Shown here: piece after piece, positions 1 through 8,647 of the stretch | How positions within the stretch are numbered: the first letter of the stretch is position 1 | Layout: each line of letters starts with the position of its first letter | From: Paraburkholderia phenoliruptrix | GTDB taxonomy: Bacteria > Pseudomonadota > Gammaproteobacteria > Burkholderiales > Burkholderiaceae | NCBI RefSeq assembly: GCF_019511605.1 | Contig: NZ_JAEUAV010000001.1 | Location: 434,001-498,000, forward strand | DNA: 64,000 bases | Direction: 5' to 3' | Position numbers and translations under genes: made by a program | Notes under the pieces: model-generated | Seen by the model: only the letters and a program-made list of their open reading frames with translations | Told to the model about the DNA's origin: nothing | The model's database searches: none

Positions 1-220
1 TGGCCGCAAGCGCAATGCTGCGTCCGCGCGAGTCGTGCGCCGCAGCGGGCGTCGCCCTGGCGTTCGTGTTTGTGTTCGCGTTCATGTTCGGGTTCCCGTT
101 CGCCTCGGCGTTCGCCTCCGCGTTCGCGACAGGGTGCGCAGACTCGCGGTCTCGTTGCGGCGACGCAGGGGTGACGGACGTATCGTGCCGGGCGTGTGCA
201 GGAGTTTCGGAAGATTTCAT
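1..220 (-). CDS. N-terminal fragment of an unidentified protein with an Asn/Ala-rich leader
   Basis: An open frame starts with ATG at 220-218 on the minus strand and runs through the left edge, so only about 73 residues are visible. It begins MKSSETPAHARHD, then from about residue 32 becomes very rich in Ala-Asn and Glu-Ala-Asn units, and ends at the edge with SRGRSIALAA. The last residues could open a hydrophobic segment, which would fit a transporter with a disordered cytoplasmic N-terminus, but too little is visible to say. No good ribosome-binding site precedes the ATG, so the start is uncertain. It is co-directional with the exporter genes to its right, 204 bp away. Confidence 0.45.
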   Translation of the reverse strand, partial: MKSSETPAHARHDTSVTPASPQRDRESAHPVANAEANAEANGNPNMNANTNTNARATPAAAHDSRGRSIALAA

Positions 221-424
221 CAATAGACGGTGAAAGCGGGCCGCCCAAAGCGGGCCTTGTTCGTCTCGGCATTGTATGCGGCAAACGCGTTGCGCACCGG
301 GCAACCGTCACCGATCCCGGCCACCTCGCCCGTATCCCGCACGCAGAGGCATGCCACGTTCTGGCGGCTTGCGCTCGACCTGGCACGGGCTCGCGGCAAT
401 TCTCATGCCCTTCGCGGCGTGCGA

Positions 425-1591
425 TCACCGCGCGCGCAACGCGTCGACGATATTCATGCGCGATGCGCGCAGCGCGGGCAGAAAGCCGCCGACGAGACCC
501 ATTGTCACCGAGAACGCCAATGTCTTCCCGACAATGGCGGGCGTCAGGATGAAGCGGAACGACAGGTCCGCGAAGGTCTGAAAATTGGTTGTCGAGAAAG
601 ACGCGAACTGCATGAACGCTGCGCAACCAAGCCCCGTCAGTCCGCCGACGAGCCCAAGCAGCATCGCTTCGACGAGAAACGCGGCGAGCACGTTCGCGCG
701 CTTGAAGCCGAGCGCGCGCAAGGTGCCGATCTCCGCCACGCGATTCGCGACGGACGCGTACATCGTGATCATCGCGCCGATCATCGCGGCAATAGAAAAG
801 ATGGCCGACAACGTGAAGCCGAGTATGTTGAGAAACGTCGACAGCGCCCTCGACTGGTCGCTGTAGAAGGTTCGCTCGCGTTTCGCTTCGTCGGCGAGGC
901 GCGGGTCGACGTCGATATCGCTTTTGAAGCGCTCGAACTGATCGCCTTGCGCAAGGCGCACGACCATTGACGAATAACTGGTCCGGCGAAACGCCTGCAT
1001 CAACTGGTCCGCATCGCCCCAGATCTCCGAGTCGAACCCGCTGCCGCCCGCGTCGAAGGTGCCCACCACGGTCCACTCGCGCTGCGCGAAACGCAAGTGC
1101 TCGCCAGGCTGCGTGCCCGCAAAGCCTTTCGCAATGCTGCTGCCCACCACGATCTCCGACGAGCCAGGCGTGAAGAGGCGTCCCGCTGCGAGCCGTACCT
1201 GGGGCCGCAAGCCGATGCCGGCCTGCGACACACCGCGTATCACCACGTTCGACGGCTTGCCCGAGCCGATTTTCGCGAGCGAGATCAGCACGACGGACTC
1301 TTTCGACGCAAGCCTTCGGCCGTCGCCGCCGACCGCGACGGCGGGATGCATCTCGATCACATTGGCCTGATTGCGGTCGATCGCGCTCTGCACCTCTGTC
1401 TCCGCGCCCTTGCGGATCACGACGACGTTGTTCTCTTCGCCCGTCGAGACGAGCGTTTTCTTCAGGCCCGCGTCGAGCATCAGCACCGTCGAGAACACGA
1501 ATACCACGAGCGCGAGTCCGCCGGCCGTGAGCGCCGTCGTCAGGCGACGGGTCCACAGGTTGCGAGCAATATAGGAAAGCGGAATGGCCAT
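425..1591 (-). CDS. ABC transporter permease, FtsX/MacB type (second permease)
   Basis: 388-aa inner-membrane permease of a MacAB-like export system. One N-terminal transmembrane helix (about residues 15-40) is followed by a periplasmic MacB core region to about 250. Three C-terminal helices then form the FtsX domain (about 255-285, 300-335, 350-380). The family couples cytoplasmic ATP hydrolysis to mechanical work in the periplasm rather than passing substrate through the membrane. It lies 6 bp after the other permease and is the last gene of a minus-strand operon of adaptor, ATPase and two permeases. Two different half-permeases suggest a heterodimer. The substrate cannot be told from sequence. 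Confidence 0.85.
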   Translation of the reverse strand: MAIPLSYIARNLWTRRLTTALTAGGLALVVFVFSTVLMLDAGLKKTLVSTGEENNVVVIRKGAETEVQSAIDRNQANVIEMHPAVAVGGDGRRLASKESVVLISLAKIGSGKPSNVVIRGVSQAGIGLRPQVRLAAGRLFTPGSSEIVVGSSIAKGFAGTQPGEHLRFAQREWTVVGTFDAGGSGFDSEIWGDADQLMQAFRRTSYSSMVVRLAQGDQFERFKSDIDVDPRLADEAKRERTFYSDQSRALSTFLNILGFTLSAIFSIAAMIGAMITMYASVANRVAEIGTLRALGFKRANVLAAFLVEAMLLGLVGGLTGLGCAAFMQFASFSTTNFQTFADLSFRFILTPAIVGKTLAFSVTMGLVGGFLPALRASRMNIVDALRAR

Positions 1592-1597
1592 GATGCG

Positions 1598-2752
1598 CTA
1601 CCCGATAGCCCGCAGGCCCTCGACGATCCGCACGCGCGCCGCCTGGATGGCCGGAATGATCGCCGCCGCCACGCCGACGACACCCGCACACGCGGCCTGC
1701 AACAGCATCGTCTCGCGCGACACGTGAAAGACCGGGAATACACCGCCGGTTGCCTGCCGGAAGATGCTGGCGGCGGGCGGCGTCAGCAGCATGCCGAGCC
1801 CGCCGCCCGCAATGCACAGCGTCAACGACTCGCCGAACATGAGGAGCGCGAGAAAGCCCGGGCCGAAGCCGAGCGCCTTGAGCGTCGCGTATTCCACGGT
1901 ACGCTCGCGCGCGCTCATTGCCATTGCATTTGCCATCACGGCCATGATGATGACGATCACCACATACGACACCACGCGAATGGCCGCGATAATCTGATTC
2001 GACATCGCAACAAAACCTAGCTGGAACGCCTGCTCGGTTTCCGTCAGCGTTTCGGCGAGGGAATTCCTGAACACGTCGTCGACGTTGCGCGAGATCGCGG
2101 CGGCTTCCTCGGGAGCCTCGATGCCCAGCACGTAAACCCCGACCTGATCCGCGCGCCGCCCAGGCATCTTGCGCACCGATTCGTTCAGATAGTCCCAGTG
2201 GAAAATGAGTTGCCGCGTGATCGTCGATTCGTCGCGGCCCTCCATGATGCCGCGCACGACGAACTCCCAGGTGCCCGGATAGATCGTGCCTTTGATAGGG
2301 ATGACGTCGCCGACCTTGAAGCCGAACTGCGTTGCCAGTTGCCGGCCGACCAGACAGCCCTTGCGGTCGCGCTGGTAATCGCTGCGCTGCTGAGCGGGCA
2401 CAACCAGCTCGGGATAGAGGTCCAGATAATTGTCCGACACGGCGAACTGCGCGAAAAAGTTCTTCGGCTCGCGATACACGCCGCCGAACCAGCTCGAGCG
2501 CGCAACCAGCGTCACGCCTTCCACGCCGCGAATGCGGTTCTCGTAGCTGAGCGGCAAAGAGAACGACAGCGAAATGGCATTACGCGTGACGAGCCGCGCG
2601 TTCGAAGCGGCCGCGGCGCCCGCATACCACGCGTCGACTACCGTATTGAGGAGCCCATATGCGAGCACCGCGATCGTCAGCCCGAGCACCGTCAACGCAG
2701 TGCGCAGCTTGTGGCGCAGCGCGTTGCGGGTAATCAGCTTCAGCGCGTGCAT
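1598..2752 (-). CDS. ABC transporter permease, FtsX/MacB type (first permease)
   Basis: 384-aa permease starting [18 protein letters not shown], the typical cytoplasmic lead-in to helix 1 (about 15-40) of FtsX-family permeases. A large periplasmic region follows (about 45-250), then a C-terminal FtsX domain with three helices (about 255-380). It shares layout, but not close sequence, with the permease that follows, so the pair probably forms a heterodimer. The gap to the upstream ATPase gene is 21 bp and to the next permease 6 bp. Its role is as the membrane unit of a tripartite or lipoprotein-type exporter driven by the adjacent ATPase. Confidence 0.85.
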   Translation of the reverse strand: MHALKLITRNALRHKLRTALTVLGLTIAVLAYGLLNTVVDAWYAGAAAASNARLVTRNAISLSFSLPLSYENRIRGVEGVTLVARSSWFGGVYREPKNFFAQFAVSDNYLDLYPELVVPAQQRSDYQRDRKGCLVGRQLATQFGFKVGDVIPIKGTIYPGTWEFVVRGIMEGRDESTITRQLIFHWDYLNESVRKMPGRRADQVGVYVLGIEAPEEAAAISRNVDDVFRNSLAETLTETEQAFQLGFVAMSNQIIAAIRVVSYVVIVIIMAVMANAMAMSARERTVEYATLKALGFGPGFLALLMFGESLTLCIAGGGLGMLLTPPAASIFRQATGGVFPVFHVSRETMLLQAACAGVVGVAAAIIPAIQAARVRIVEGLRAIG

Positions 2753-2773
2753 GGCGTGCCGCCGTCGCGCTGG

Positions 2774-3496
2774 TCAGCTCGTGTTGCCATCTGACAGCTC
2801 CCCTTTGTCCAGATGCACGAGCGCATTTGCGGCACCTGCTGCATTCGCGTCGTGTGTGACCATGATGATGGTCTTGCCCAATTCGCGGTTCAGACGTTGC
2901 AGCATCGCGAGCACTTCTTCCGCCGATGCGCGATCGAGATCGCCCGTTGGTTCGTCGGCGACAATCAGCGTCGGGTCGGTGATCAATGCGCGCCCAATCG
3001 CAACTCGCTGCTGCTGTCCGCCCGACAGCTCCGAAGGGTAATGATGCGCCCGGTTCGCGAGATTGACCATCTCCAGCACCAGCTCCACGCGCTCGCGCCG
3101 CTCCTTGCGCGTGAGCCTTGTGAGCATCAGCGGCAACTCGATATTTTCGAACGCCGTCAGCACGGGCATCAGGTTGTAGAACTGGAAGATGAAGCCGACG
3201 TTGGCCGCACGCCATTCGGCCAGCGCCGCTTCGGACAGTTGCGTGATGTCGAGCCCGCCCACGCGCAGCACGCCGCCATCGGGCCGGTCGATGCCCGCAA
3301 TCAGGTTCAGCAGCGTGCTCTTGCCCGATCCCGACGGCCCCATCAATGCGATGAAGTCGCCTTCACTAATGGAGAGCGTGATGTCGGACAGCACGGGCAC
3401 AATCTGCGCGCCGCGCCGGTACGACTTCACCAGATGCAAGATCTCGACGAGCGGCGCAGCGCCATTCGCGCGGTTCATAGGTTGCTGCCCGCTCAC
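2774..3496 (-). CDS. ABC transporter ATP-binding protein, MacB/LolD type
   Basis: 240-aa nucleotide-binding subunit. Visible motifs are Walker [10 protein letters not shown] (about residue 55), the Q-loop region FIFQFYNL, signature LSGGQQQR (about 157), Walker [13 protein letters not shown] and the H-loop in MVTHD. The sequence and size match the LolD/MacB class that powers FtsX-type permeases. The frame opens with GTG at 3496, one base after the stop of the adaptor gene, which suggests translational coupling. An in-frame ATG at 3478 (MNRANG) is an equally possible start. It supplies ATP hydrolysis for the two permeases downstream. Confidence 0.9.
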   Translation of the reverse strand: MSGQQPMNRANGAAPLVEILHLVKSYRRGAQIVPVLSDITLSISEGDFIALMGPSGSGKSTLLNLIAGIDRPDGGVLRVGGLDITQLSEAALAEWRAANVGFIFQFYNLMPVLTAFENIELPLMLTRLTRKERRERVELVLEMVNLANRAHHYPSELSGGQQQRVAIGRALITDPTLIVADEPTGDLDRASAEEVLAMLQRLNRELGKTIIMVTHDANAAGAANALVHLDKGELSDGNTS

Positions 3497-3497
3497 G

Positions 3498-4700
3498 TTA
3501 TGGCTTCGCCACGTTGACGTTGGCGCCGTCCTTCAACTGCGCGTCGGGCGCACGCACGAGCAGATCTCCCGCATGCACGCCGTCGAGCGCGATCAGGTCG
3601 CCGAGTTTCGCGCCCGTCGTGACCGGCACCTGATGCACGGTCTCGTCCTTGATGACGAAAACGACGCTGCGTCCGTCGCGCTGAACCACGGCAGCCGGCT
3701 GCGCGGCGACGACGGGTCGGCGGTCCTGCGGCGGCACCGGCTTCGACAGGAAGGCGATCTTTGCGCTCATGTCCGGCAGCACGCGTGCGTCGCGATCGAC
3801 GAAGCGCACTTTGACGAGCACCGTCGCCTTCGAGCGGTCGACGGTCGGCACGATGCGCGATACGCGGCCCGCAAGGCGCAGCTCGGGCAGCGCGTCGAGC
3901 TGGATCTCGCACGGTGCGTCGACGGCGATCTTCGCGATGTTCGCCTCCGCCACGTCCGCCTCAACTTCGAGCGTGTCCATGTCGGCAATGGTGACGACGG
4001 CCCCTTTGCTGTCCGACGCCTGGGAAAACGGCGTGATGTTGTCGCCGACGTTCGCATGCTTTTCGATTACGACGCCGTTGAACGGCGCGCGAATCACGGT
4101 CTGATCGACCGCGACCTGCGCCGCCTGCGCGTTCGCCTGCGCGGACACAATGGCCGCGCGGCTGTTGTCGATGGATGCCTTCGCCTTGTCGTAGCGTGCG
4201 AGATCGGCGTCGTACTGGGTTGCTGGCATCGCGCCGCCCGGCACCAGAACCGCGGAGCGGCGCAGGTTGAGTTCGGCGTTTTTCAGCTCGGCAACCTGCA
4301 GCGCGAGGTTCGCTTGCGCGACCTTCACCTGCGCCTTTGCCTGCGCGAGCGACGCCTCCACATCCGCGCTTTCCAGCCTCGCGATCACTTCGTCTTTTTT
4401 CACCCGCGTGCCTTCGAGCACCCCGAGCCATTCGAGCCGCCCCTGCGCCTTCGACGCCACGGCCGCCTTGCGTTGCGGCACGACGTAGCCCGTCGCGTTC
4501 AGCAGCGTGTAGCTCTGCGACGGATAAGCGGAGACGACGGAGGTGGTTTGCACGGTGCGCGGGCTGGCGAAGCGCAAGCCGGCCACGAGCGCGCCCACGA
4601 GGACCAATGCGGCCACCCCGTAGCCGGTCCAGTTGCGCCGACGGCGCGCGGTCACGGGCGCACGGTCGATCCTGAGTTTTTTGAGATCGTGTTCAGCCAA
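3498..4700 (-). CDS. Periplasmic adaptor (membrane fusion) subunit, HlyD/MacA type
   Basis: 400-aa membrane-fusion protein: N-terminal transmembrane anchor (GVAALVLVGALVAGLRF, about residues 25-41), a barrel-sandwich hybrid split by an alpha-helical hairpin rich in Ala/Gln (about 75-210), then beta-barrel domains. It would bridge the inner-membrane ABC complex to an outer-membrane channel, none of which is encoded nearby. I chose a TTG start at 4700 because the protein then begins LAEHDLKKLRIDR, a typical short cytoplasmic N-terminus. An in-frame ATG upstream would add 48 residues of non-homologous-looking sequence and would run into the probable promoter/operator region. Confidence 0.8.
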   Translation of the reverse strand: MAEHDLKKLRIDRAPVTARRRRNWTGYGVAALVLVGALVAGLRFASPRTVQTTSVVSAYPSQSYTLLNATGYVVPQRKAAVASKAQGRLEWLGVLEGTRVKKDEVIARLESADVEASLAQAKAQVKVAQANLALQVAELKNAELNLRRSAVLVPGGAMPATQYDADLARYDKAKASIDNSRAAIVSAQANAQAAQVAVDQTVIRAPFNGVVIEKHANVGDNITPFSQASDSKGAVVTIADMDTLEVEADVAEANIAKIAVDAPCEIQLDALPELRLAGRVSRIVPTVDRSKATVLVKVRFVDRDARVLPDMSAKIAFLSKPVPPQDRRPVVAAQPAAVVQRDGRSVVFVIKDETVHQVPVTTGAKLGDLIALDGVHAGDLLVRAPDAQLKDGANVNVAKP

Positions 4701-4842
4701 TTTTTTATCGGTTCGCCAGGGCGACGCTCGCGCTGCCCGGCTACTCGCACTATAGATGGGGCACCCAGTATAGCGCCGCGGCTCGCGTGCAAACCCTCGC
4801 GCGCGATAGATCATTACCCCACCGCAAGTAGTGCCTCCATGC

Positions 4843-4862
4843 ATATCGTCAAATTCCGATAT
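4843..4862. promoter_or_regulatory. Candidate ArsR-type operator (inverted repeat)
   Basis: Perfect 6-bp inverted repeat ATATCG-N8-CGATAT in the 245-bp gap between the divergent exporter operon and the ArsR-family gene. It is AT-rich against GC-rich surroundings and overlaps TATATAC, which could be a -10 element. ArsR-family repressors commonly bind such AT-rich dyads over their own promoter. Assignment is by position and symmetry only. Confidence 0.35.
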
Positions 4863-4945
4863 ATACTTCGTTCAGTAGCGATGCAGACATCGGGCGGCAA
4901 GTCGCCGCGAGTCTGTCCGTTGAACAGCATGACGGTAGTTGACGA

Positions 4946-5263
4946 ATGAAACGAACCCCCATCGCGCCCGACATCGACGCGATCCACAAGGCGCTCGCCA
5001 ACCCGGTCAGGCGCGAGATTCTTGGCTGGCTGCGCGAGCCACATGCGCATTTCGCCGATCAGGAACTCCCGCTCGACCATGGCGTATGCGCGGGCAAGAT
5101 CGACGCGCGCTGCGGGCTCTCGCAGTCCACCGTGTCGGCCCATCTCGCGGCGTTGCAGCGCGCGGGACTGGTCACGTCCAAGCGGGTGGGGCAATGGGTG
5201 TTCTTCAAACGCAACGAGCCCGTCATTCAGGCGTTCCTCGAGCATATGAACTCAAAGCTCTGA
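4946..5263 (+). CDS. ArsR-family winged-helix transcriptional regulator
   Basis: 105-aa DNA-binding protein. It has the ArsR opening (IDAIHKALANPVRREILGWL), a recognition helix region QSTVSAHLAALQRAGLV (about residues 58-75) and the wing TSKRVGQWVFFKRNEP. The protein stops soon after the winged helix, as usual for the family. Two Cys residues (in GVCAGK and DARCGL) lie just before the recognition helix, but no classical metal-site CVC motif is present, so the signal may be redox, an organic compound or a non-metal ligand. It is divergent from the MacAB-like operon and most simply represses that operon and itself through the dyad in the shared gap. Confidence 0.85.
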   Translation: MKRTPIAPDIDAIHKALANPVRREILGWLREPHAHFADQELPLDHGVCAGKIDARCGLSQSTVSAHLAALQRAGLVTSKRVGQWVFFKRNEPVIQAFLEHMNSKL

Positions 5264-5358
5264 GCCGTCCTGCATCGCCACTTCCCTTCGCACGTCCCGT
5301 TGTCTCGCAACAATTTTCAGGCCCACGGCGTCCACGCCCCGGTCAAAGGTGAACACTT

Positions 5359-6420
5359 ATGCCGACTCTTTTCGATCCGCTGCAAATTGGCGACCTTACG
5401 TTGCCGAACCGCATCATCATGGCGCCGCTCACGCGCCAGCGCGCCGAGGAAATCCGCGTGCCGAACGCGCTGATGGCGAAGTACTACGCCGAGCGTGCCA
5501 CGGCTGGCCTCATCATCAGCGAAGCGACCTCCGTTACGCCGCAAGGCGTGGGATATGCCGAAACGCCCGGTATCTGGTCGCAGGAACAGGTGGAAGGCTG
5601 GAAGCTCGTGACGAATGCAGTGCACGCCGCGGGCGGCAAGATCTTCCTGCAACTGTGGCATGTCGGCCGCATCTCCGATCCGCTGTTCCTGGACGGTGAA
5701 CTGCCCGTCGCGCCGAGCGCAATCGCCGCGAAAGGCCACGTGAGCCTTGTGCGCCCGGAGCGTCCGTATGTGACGCCGCGCGCGCTTGAGCTCGACGAGA
5801 TCGCCGGCATCGTGCAGGCGTTCCGCAAAGGCGCGGAAAACGCGAAAGCAGCGGGTTTCGACGGCGTCGAAGTGCACGGCGCGAACGGCTATCTGCTCGA
5901 TCAGTTCCTGCAGGACAGCACCAACAAGCGTACCGACGCCTACGGCGGCCCGATTGAGAATCGCGCGCGCCTGCTGCTCGAAGTCACCGACGCGTGCATC
6001 GACGTGTGGGGCGCACAGCGCGTTGGCGTGCACCTCGCACCGCGCCGCGACGCGCATGACATGGGCGACTCCAACCCGGCGGCCACCTTCGGCTACGTGG
6101 CTCGCGAACTCGGCAAGCGCAAGATCGCTTTTATCGCCGCGCGCGAAGCGCTGGGTGAAGACCGTCTGGGCCCGCAGTTGAAGAAGGAATTCGGCGGCCC
6201 GTACATCGCGAACGAGAAGTTCACGAAAGAAACCGCGCAGCAGGTGCTCGACGCCGGCGAGGCAGACGCGGTGGCCTGGGGCCAGCTGTTCATTGCGAAT
6301 CCGGACCTCGTGCGCCGCTTCGCATTGAACGCGCCGTTGAACAAGCCCAATCCCGCCACTTTCTACGCACGTGGCGAAGCCGGCTACGTCGATTATCCGG
6401 CACTCGAAACGGTGGAATAA
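5359..6420 (+). CDS. Old Yellow Enzyme family FMN oxidoreductase (alkene/ester reductase)
   Basis: 353-aa TIM-barrel flavoprotein of the NemA/OYE group, reducing activated C=C bonds or nitro-esters with NAD(P)H through FMN. Landmarks: N-terminal LFDPLQIGDLTLPNRI with FMN-contact MAPLTRQRA, the FLQLWHVGR segment, substrate-binding pair in VEVHGANGYLLDQFLQ (HxxN), RTDAYGGPIENR, and the C-terminal phosphate-binding WGQLFIANPDL. Length is normal. A ribosome-binding site (AAAGGTG) precedes the ATG by about 8 bp. It is likely monocistronic: a strong terminator hairpin follows at 6456. It lies 95 bp after the ArsR gene in the same direction, so co-transcription with it is possible. Confidence 0.9.
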   Translation: MPTLFDPLQIGDLTLPNRIIMAPLTRQRAEEIRVPNALMAKYYAERATAGLIISEATSVTPQGVGYAETPGIWSQEQVEGWKLVTNAVHAAGGKIFLQLWHVGRISDPLFLDGELPVAPSAIAAKGHVSLVRPERPYVTPRALELDEIAGIVQAFRKGAENAKAAGFDGVEVHGANGYLLDQFLQDSTNKRTDAYGGPIENRARLLLEVTDACIDVWGAQRVGVHLAPRRDAHDMGDSNPAATFGYVARELGKRKIAFIAAREALGEDRLGPQLKKEFGGPYIANEKFTKETAQQVLDAGEADAVAWGQLFIANPDLVRRFALNAPLNKPNPATFYARGEAGYVDYPALETVE

Positions 6421-6455
6421 GCGCACCGCACGCTGCTGCCGGCATGCAGTAAAAA

Positions 6456-6507
6456 GCGGCGGGCGTCGTCGGCACATTGGTGCGGCGGCGCCCGCCGCAT
6501 TTTTTTT
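6456..6507. terminator. Bidirectional intrinsic terminator
   Basis: A 10-bp perfect stem GCGGCGGGCG / CGCCCGCCGC is followed on the plus strand by eight T residues and preceded by five A residues. It can therefore end both the OYE transcript (plus) and the convergent GNAT transcript (minus). The loop contains further GC pairs. Confidence 0.85.
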
Positions 6508-6580
6508 GCTGCGGCGCGCAGCGCGCTTGTCTCATGCGTTGCGCGTTGCGGGTTGCGCCGTGCCCGGTCAGCGAGTCGCG

Positions 6581-7105
6581 TCAGACGAGATCGCGGCGCA
6601 TGAATACGCGTCGCGACTCGTCCAGACCTCGCGCGATATGGGCATTACGGCGCGCGACCAGCGCCGGGTCGAGTTCCGCTTCCGCTATATCGCGAAAGCC
6701 AAGCCGCCGGTAATACGGCGCATTCCACGGCACTTCGCGATACGTGGATAACACCAGTTGCAGGAGCTTGCGCGAGCGCGCGAGTCTGGCGACTTCGTCG
6801 ATGAGCGCCGCGCCGATGCGTCGCCCCGCGTGCGAGGTCAGCACGTCGAGCTCCTGAACATAGATGCGCTCGGCTTGCGGCTCGAACATCACGAATCCGG
6901 CACAGACGTCGTCGCCATCCACCGCCACGATGATCTCCTGCGCCGCAATCTTGCGCGCGACAAGCGCAACGCTCATGGGCGGCGCATCGGCAATGCCCGC
7001 CATCCCGACGCTCGCGAAGCGCGCGCCCGCTTCGAATTCGATCAAGCGGATAGTTTCGACCTCATGTGGCGCGGCAAGGCGAAAGGTAACGTCGACTGGT
7101 TGCAT
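6581..7105 (-). CDS. GNAT-family N-acetyltransferase
   Basis: 174-aa single-domain acetyltransferase. Acetyl-CoA fold landmarks are the beta4 strand IYVQELDVLTSHAGRRIGAALIDEVARLARS, containing a pyrophosphate-loop variant RRIGAA (usual pattern Q/RxxGxG/A), and the C-terminal YRRLGFRDI typical of the motif after helix 4. The substrate is unknown; proteins of this type often acetylate small amines or antibiotics. ATG at 7105 is used; a GTG two codons upstream is possible. It is convergent with the OYE gene across the terminator at 6456. Confidence 0.8.
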   Translation of the reverse strand: MQPVDVTFRLAAPHEVETIRLIEFEAGARFASVGMAGIADAPPMSVALVARKIAAQEIIVAVDGDDVCAGFVMFEPQAERIYVQELDVLTSHAGRRIGAALIDEVARLARSRKLLQLVLSTYREVPWNAPYYRRLGFRDIAEAELDPALVARRNAHIARGLDESRRVFMRRDLV

Positions 7106-7147
7106 GCGCACAGTTTGCCCGAAATGCCGGACACTTGCGACGCCATG

Positions 7148-7402
7148 CTACTGACTCGCCGAAGCAGCGGACGCGGCGCCGCCCGCCTGGCCGGAAGCGC
7201 CCGCAGCCGCATCGCTCGCGCGCCTGGCTGCGTCGCTCTCGCCGCTCGTGCCGTTCGCGCCGGCCGAATTGCTCATTACGCCACTGCTCGCGGAACTGGT
7301 GGTGTCCTTGCTGGTGTCGTCCACCTTCTTGCAGGCTGACATACCCGTTGTCAATGCAGCGATGGACACGGCCAGGAGCGCGCTCTTTATCTTCCAATGC
7401 AT
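7148..7402 (-). CDS. Small predicted lipoprotein
   Basis: 84-aa secreted protein. MHWKIKSALLAVSIAALTTGMSACKK is a lipoprotein signal peptide with a lipobox ending at Cys24 (GMSAC). The mature part is short, Ser/Ala/Gly-rich and probably disordered, ending GGAASAASASQ. I chose the ATG at 7402 because it opens the signal peptide and is preceded by AGGTG; a longer frame upstream adds unrelated sequence. Function is not recognised. It lies 42 bp upstream of the GNAT gene on the same strand and may be co-transcribed with it. Confidence 0.7.
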   Translation of the reverse strand: MHWKIKSALLAVSIAALTTGMSACKKVDDTSKDTTSSASSGVMSNSAGANGTSGESDAARRASDAAAGASGQAGGAASAASASQ

Positions 7403-7660
7403 GGTTGCACCTGTCTGGTTTGCCGGCGCGAGGCGCGGCCTGGGTTCGTCGGGGTCGGCGCAGATACCAGTATCTGCGTCGTTGTCGGCGAGAGCGACGG
7501 CGCGAGGGCTCACGTGAACTTCTGCGCGAATCCCGGCGCCGTATCAGTATGGATCAGCATCGCCTATGCCTGGCGACGCGCGCACGAGCCCGCACAGGCC
7601 CCCGGCAAGTTCTTTGCTGTCATCCAGGTCTCGTCAGGAACGACCACGCGGAGAACCATC

Positions 7661-8080
7661 ATGCTGCTTAGCGACGAAGAACTTGCGCGCCTTAACGGCG
7701 TCGCGCCCTTTCTGGAGAGCGAGGCGAAGACCTCGCTGAACTTCGCACCGGACTACGAAGTAACGGCAGAACTCGCGGCGCACCTGCAGCCGGGCTTGCG
7801 TCTTCGCGCGCCGGCGCCGGACACGTCCGCTCCAGACGCAGCCGATAAGGACGTGCCGCCCTACCCGCTCAATCTGTTCGTCGGCTTGCCGCTCGAAGAG
7901 TTGCGCAAGCTCGCCCGTGCCGACGACTCCGAGCGCGAAGCGCTGATTGCACGCTTTGGCGCCTCTTTCACGCCGCGCCTGCTGCGAGCGATCGAAACCG
8001 AAACGCCTGGCGCAGTGAACCTGGACGCAGGCGTGCAGAACGAATCGGGCACCTTGTCGGTGATGCTTGCAGCGCTCTGA
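7661..8080 (+). CDS. Conserved-looking hypothetical protein, 139 aa
   Basis: Soluble protein starting MLLSDEELARLNGVAPFL, with GGAG 8 bp before the ATG. The frame stays open far upstream, but that part has no protein-like features and would overlap the divergent lipoprotein gene. The sequence has an N-terminal helical part (1-50), a Pro/Ala/Asp linker, then LFVGLPLEELRKLARAD and a C-terminal helical part. I do not recognise the family. Codon use matches its neighbours, and it is divergently arranged from the lipoprotein gene. Confidence 0.6.
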   Translation: MLLSDEELARLNGVAPFLESEAKTSLNFAPDYEVTAELAAHLQPGLRLRAPAPDTSAPDAADKDVPPYPLNLFVGLPLEELRKLARADDSEREALIARFGASFTPRLLRAIETETPGAVNLDAGVQNESGTLSVMLAAL

Positions 8081-8186
8081 ACAGGCGCGCAGCGAACACC
8101 TCGGCAAGCACGCCAGTCGTGCCGGGAGGGCGGCGCCTACGAACTAACTCAGTCTGTAGTTACTTCCGTCGCTTGCAGATTTGACA

Positions 8187-8219
8187 GCGGGCGCGCCGCG
8201 AATGATGCGCCGCGCCCGC
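8187..8219 (-). terminator. GC-rich hairpin after the DUF2795 gene
   Basis: A 9-bp stem GCGGGCGCG / CGCGCCCGC sits just downstream of the minus-strand gene ending at 8226, between it and the convergent gene ending at 8080. There is no T-run, so it is a terminator only by position and shape. Confidence 0.35.
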
Positions 8220-8225
8220 CGCGCG

Positions 8226-8444
8226 TCACTCGTTGCCCACTCCCTTCGACACTTCCGCGGGACTGCCGTACTCCTGCTCCGGCAGGCGTTCGAGCGCGTC
8301 GAGCACTTCGTCATCCGCGCCGTTGCCTTTTGCGGTATCCAGCAAGCTTGCCTTGTCCGCAGGATACGACGCGCCTTTGAGCGCCTTCTGGACATCGATG
8401 AATTTGCGGATCTGTCCGCCGTTCGAATTCGAATTGGACGCCAT
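8226..8444 (-). CDS. DUF2795-type small protein
   Basis: 72-aa soluble protein. After a short Asn/Ser N-terminus comes QIRKFIDVQKALKGASYPADKASLLDTAKGNGADDEVLDALERLP, the compact helical pattern of the DUF2795 family (about residues 11-56). The family is common and often multi-copy in Burkholderiales and Actinobacteria; its function is unknown, and it commonly sits near stress genes. Start is at 8444: AAGGAG lies 6 bp upstream of this ATG, whereas an ATG two codons earlier would touch the ribosome-binding site. It is divergent from the hybrid kinase at 8648. Confidence 0.75.
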   Translation of the reverse strand: MASNSNSNGGQIRKFIDVQKALKGASYPADKASLLDTAKGNGADDEVLDALERLPEQEYGSPAEVSKGVGNE

Positions 8445-8647
8445 GTGCATCTCCTTGAGGTTCGCCATCGGGTGGCAGACGGTGCAGCATCGCGCGTTCC
8501 TCGCGGTCCGCTCGCGTTGCGGCCAAGCCTGGCTGTGCCGCACTTCTTTGCGATAGCAGGAATGAATCTGGCTCGTAACGTCTCAACGGGCCGCTGCAAC
8601 GAGAGCGGCCCACTTTCATCTTTGTCAGCAAGCAAAGGAACCTTGCC

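Noticed and set aside
3189..4949. Plus-strand frame of 586 codons opposite the adaptor and ATPase genes
   Set aside because: Covers two genes in antisense and has shadow composition.
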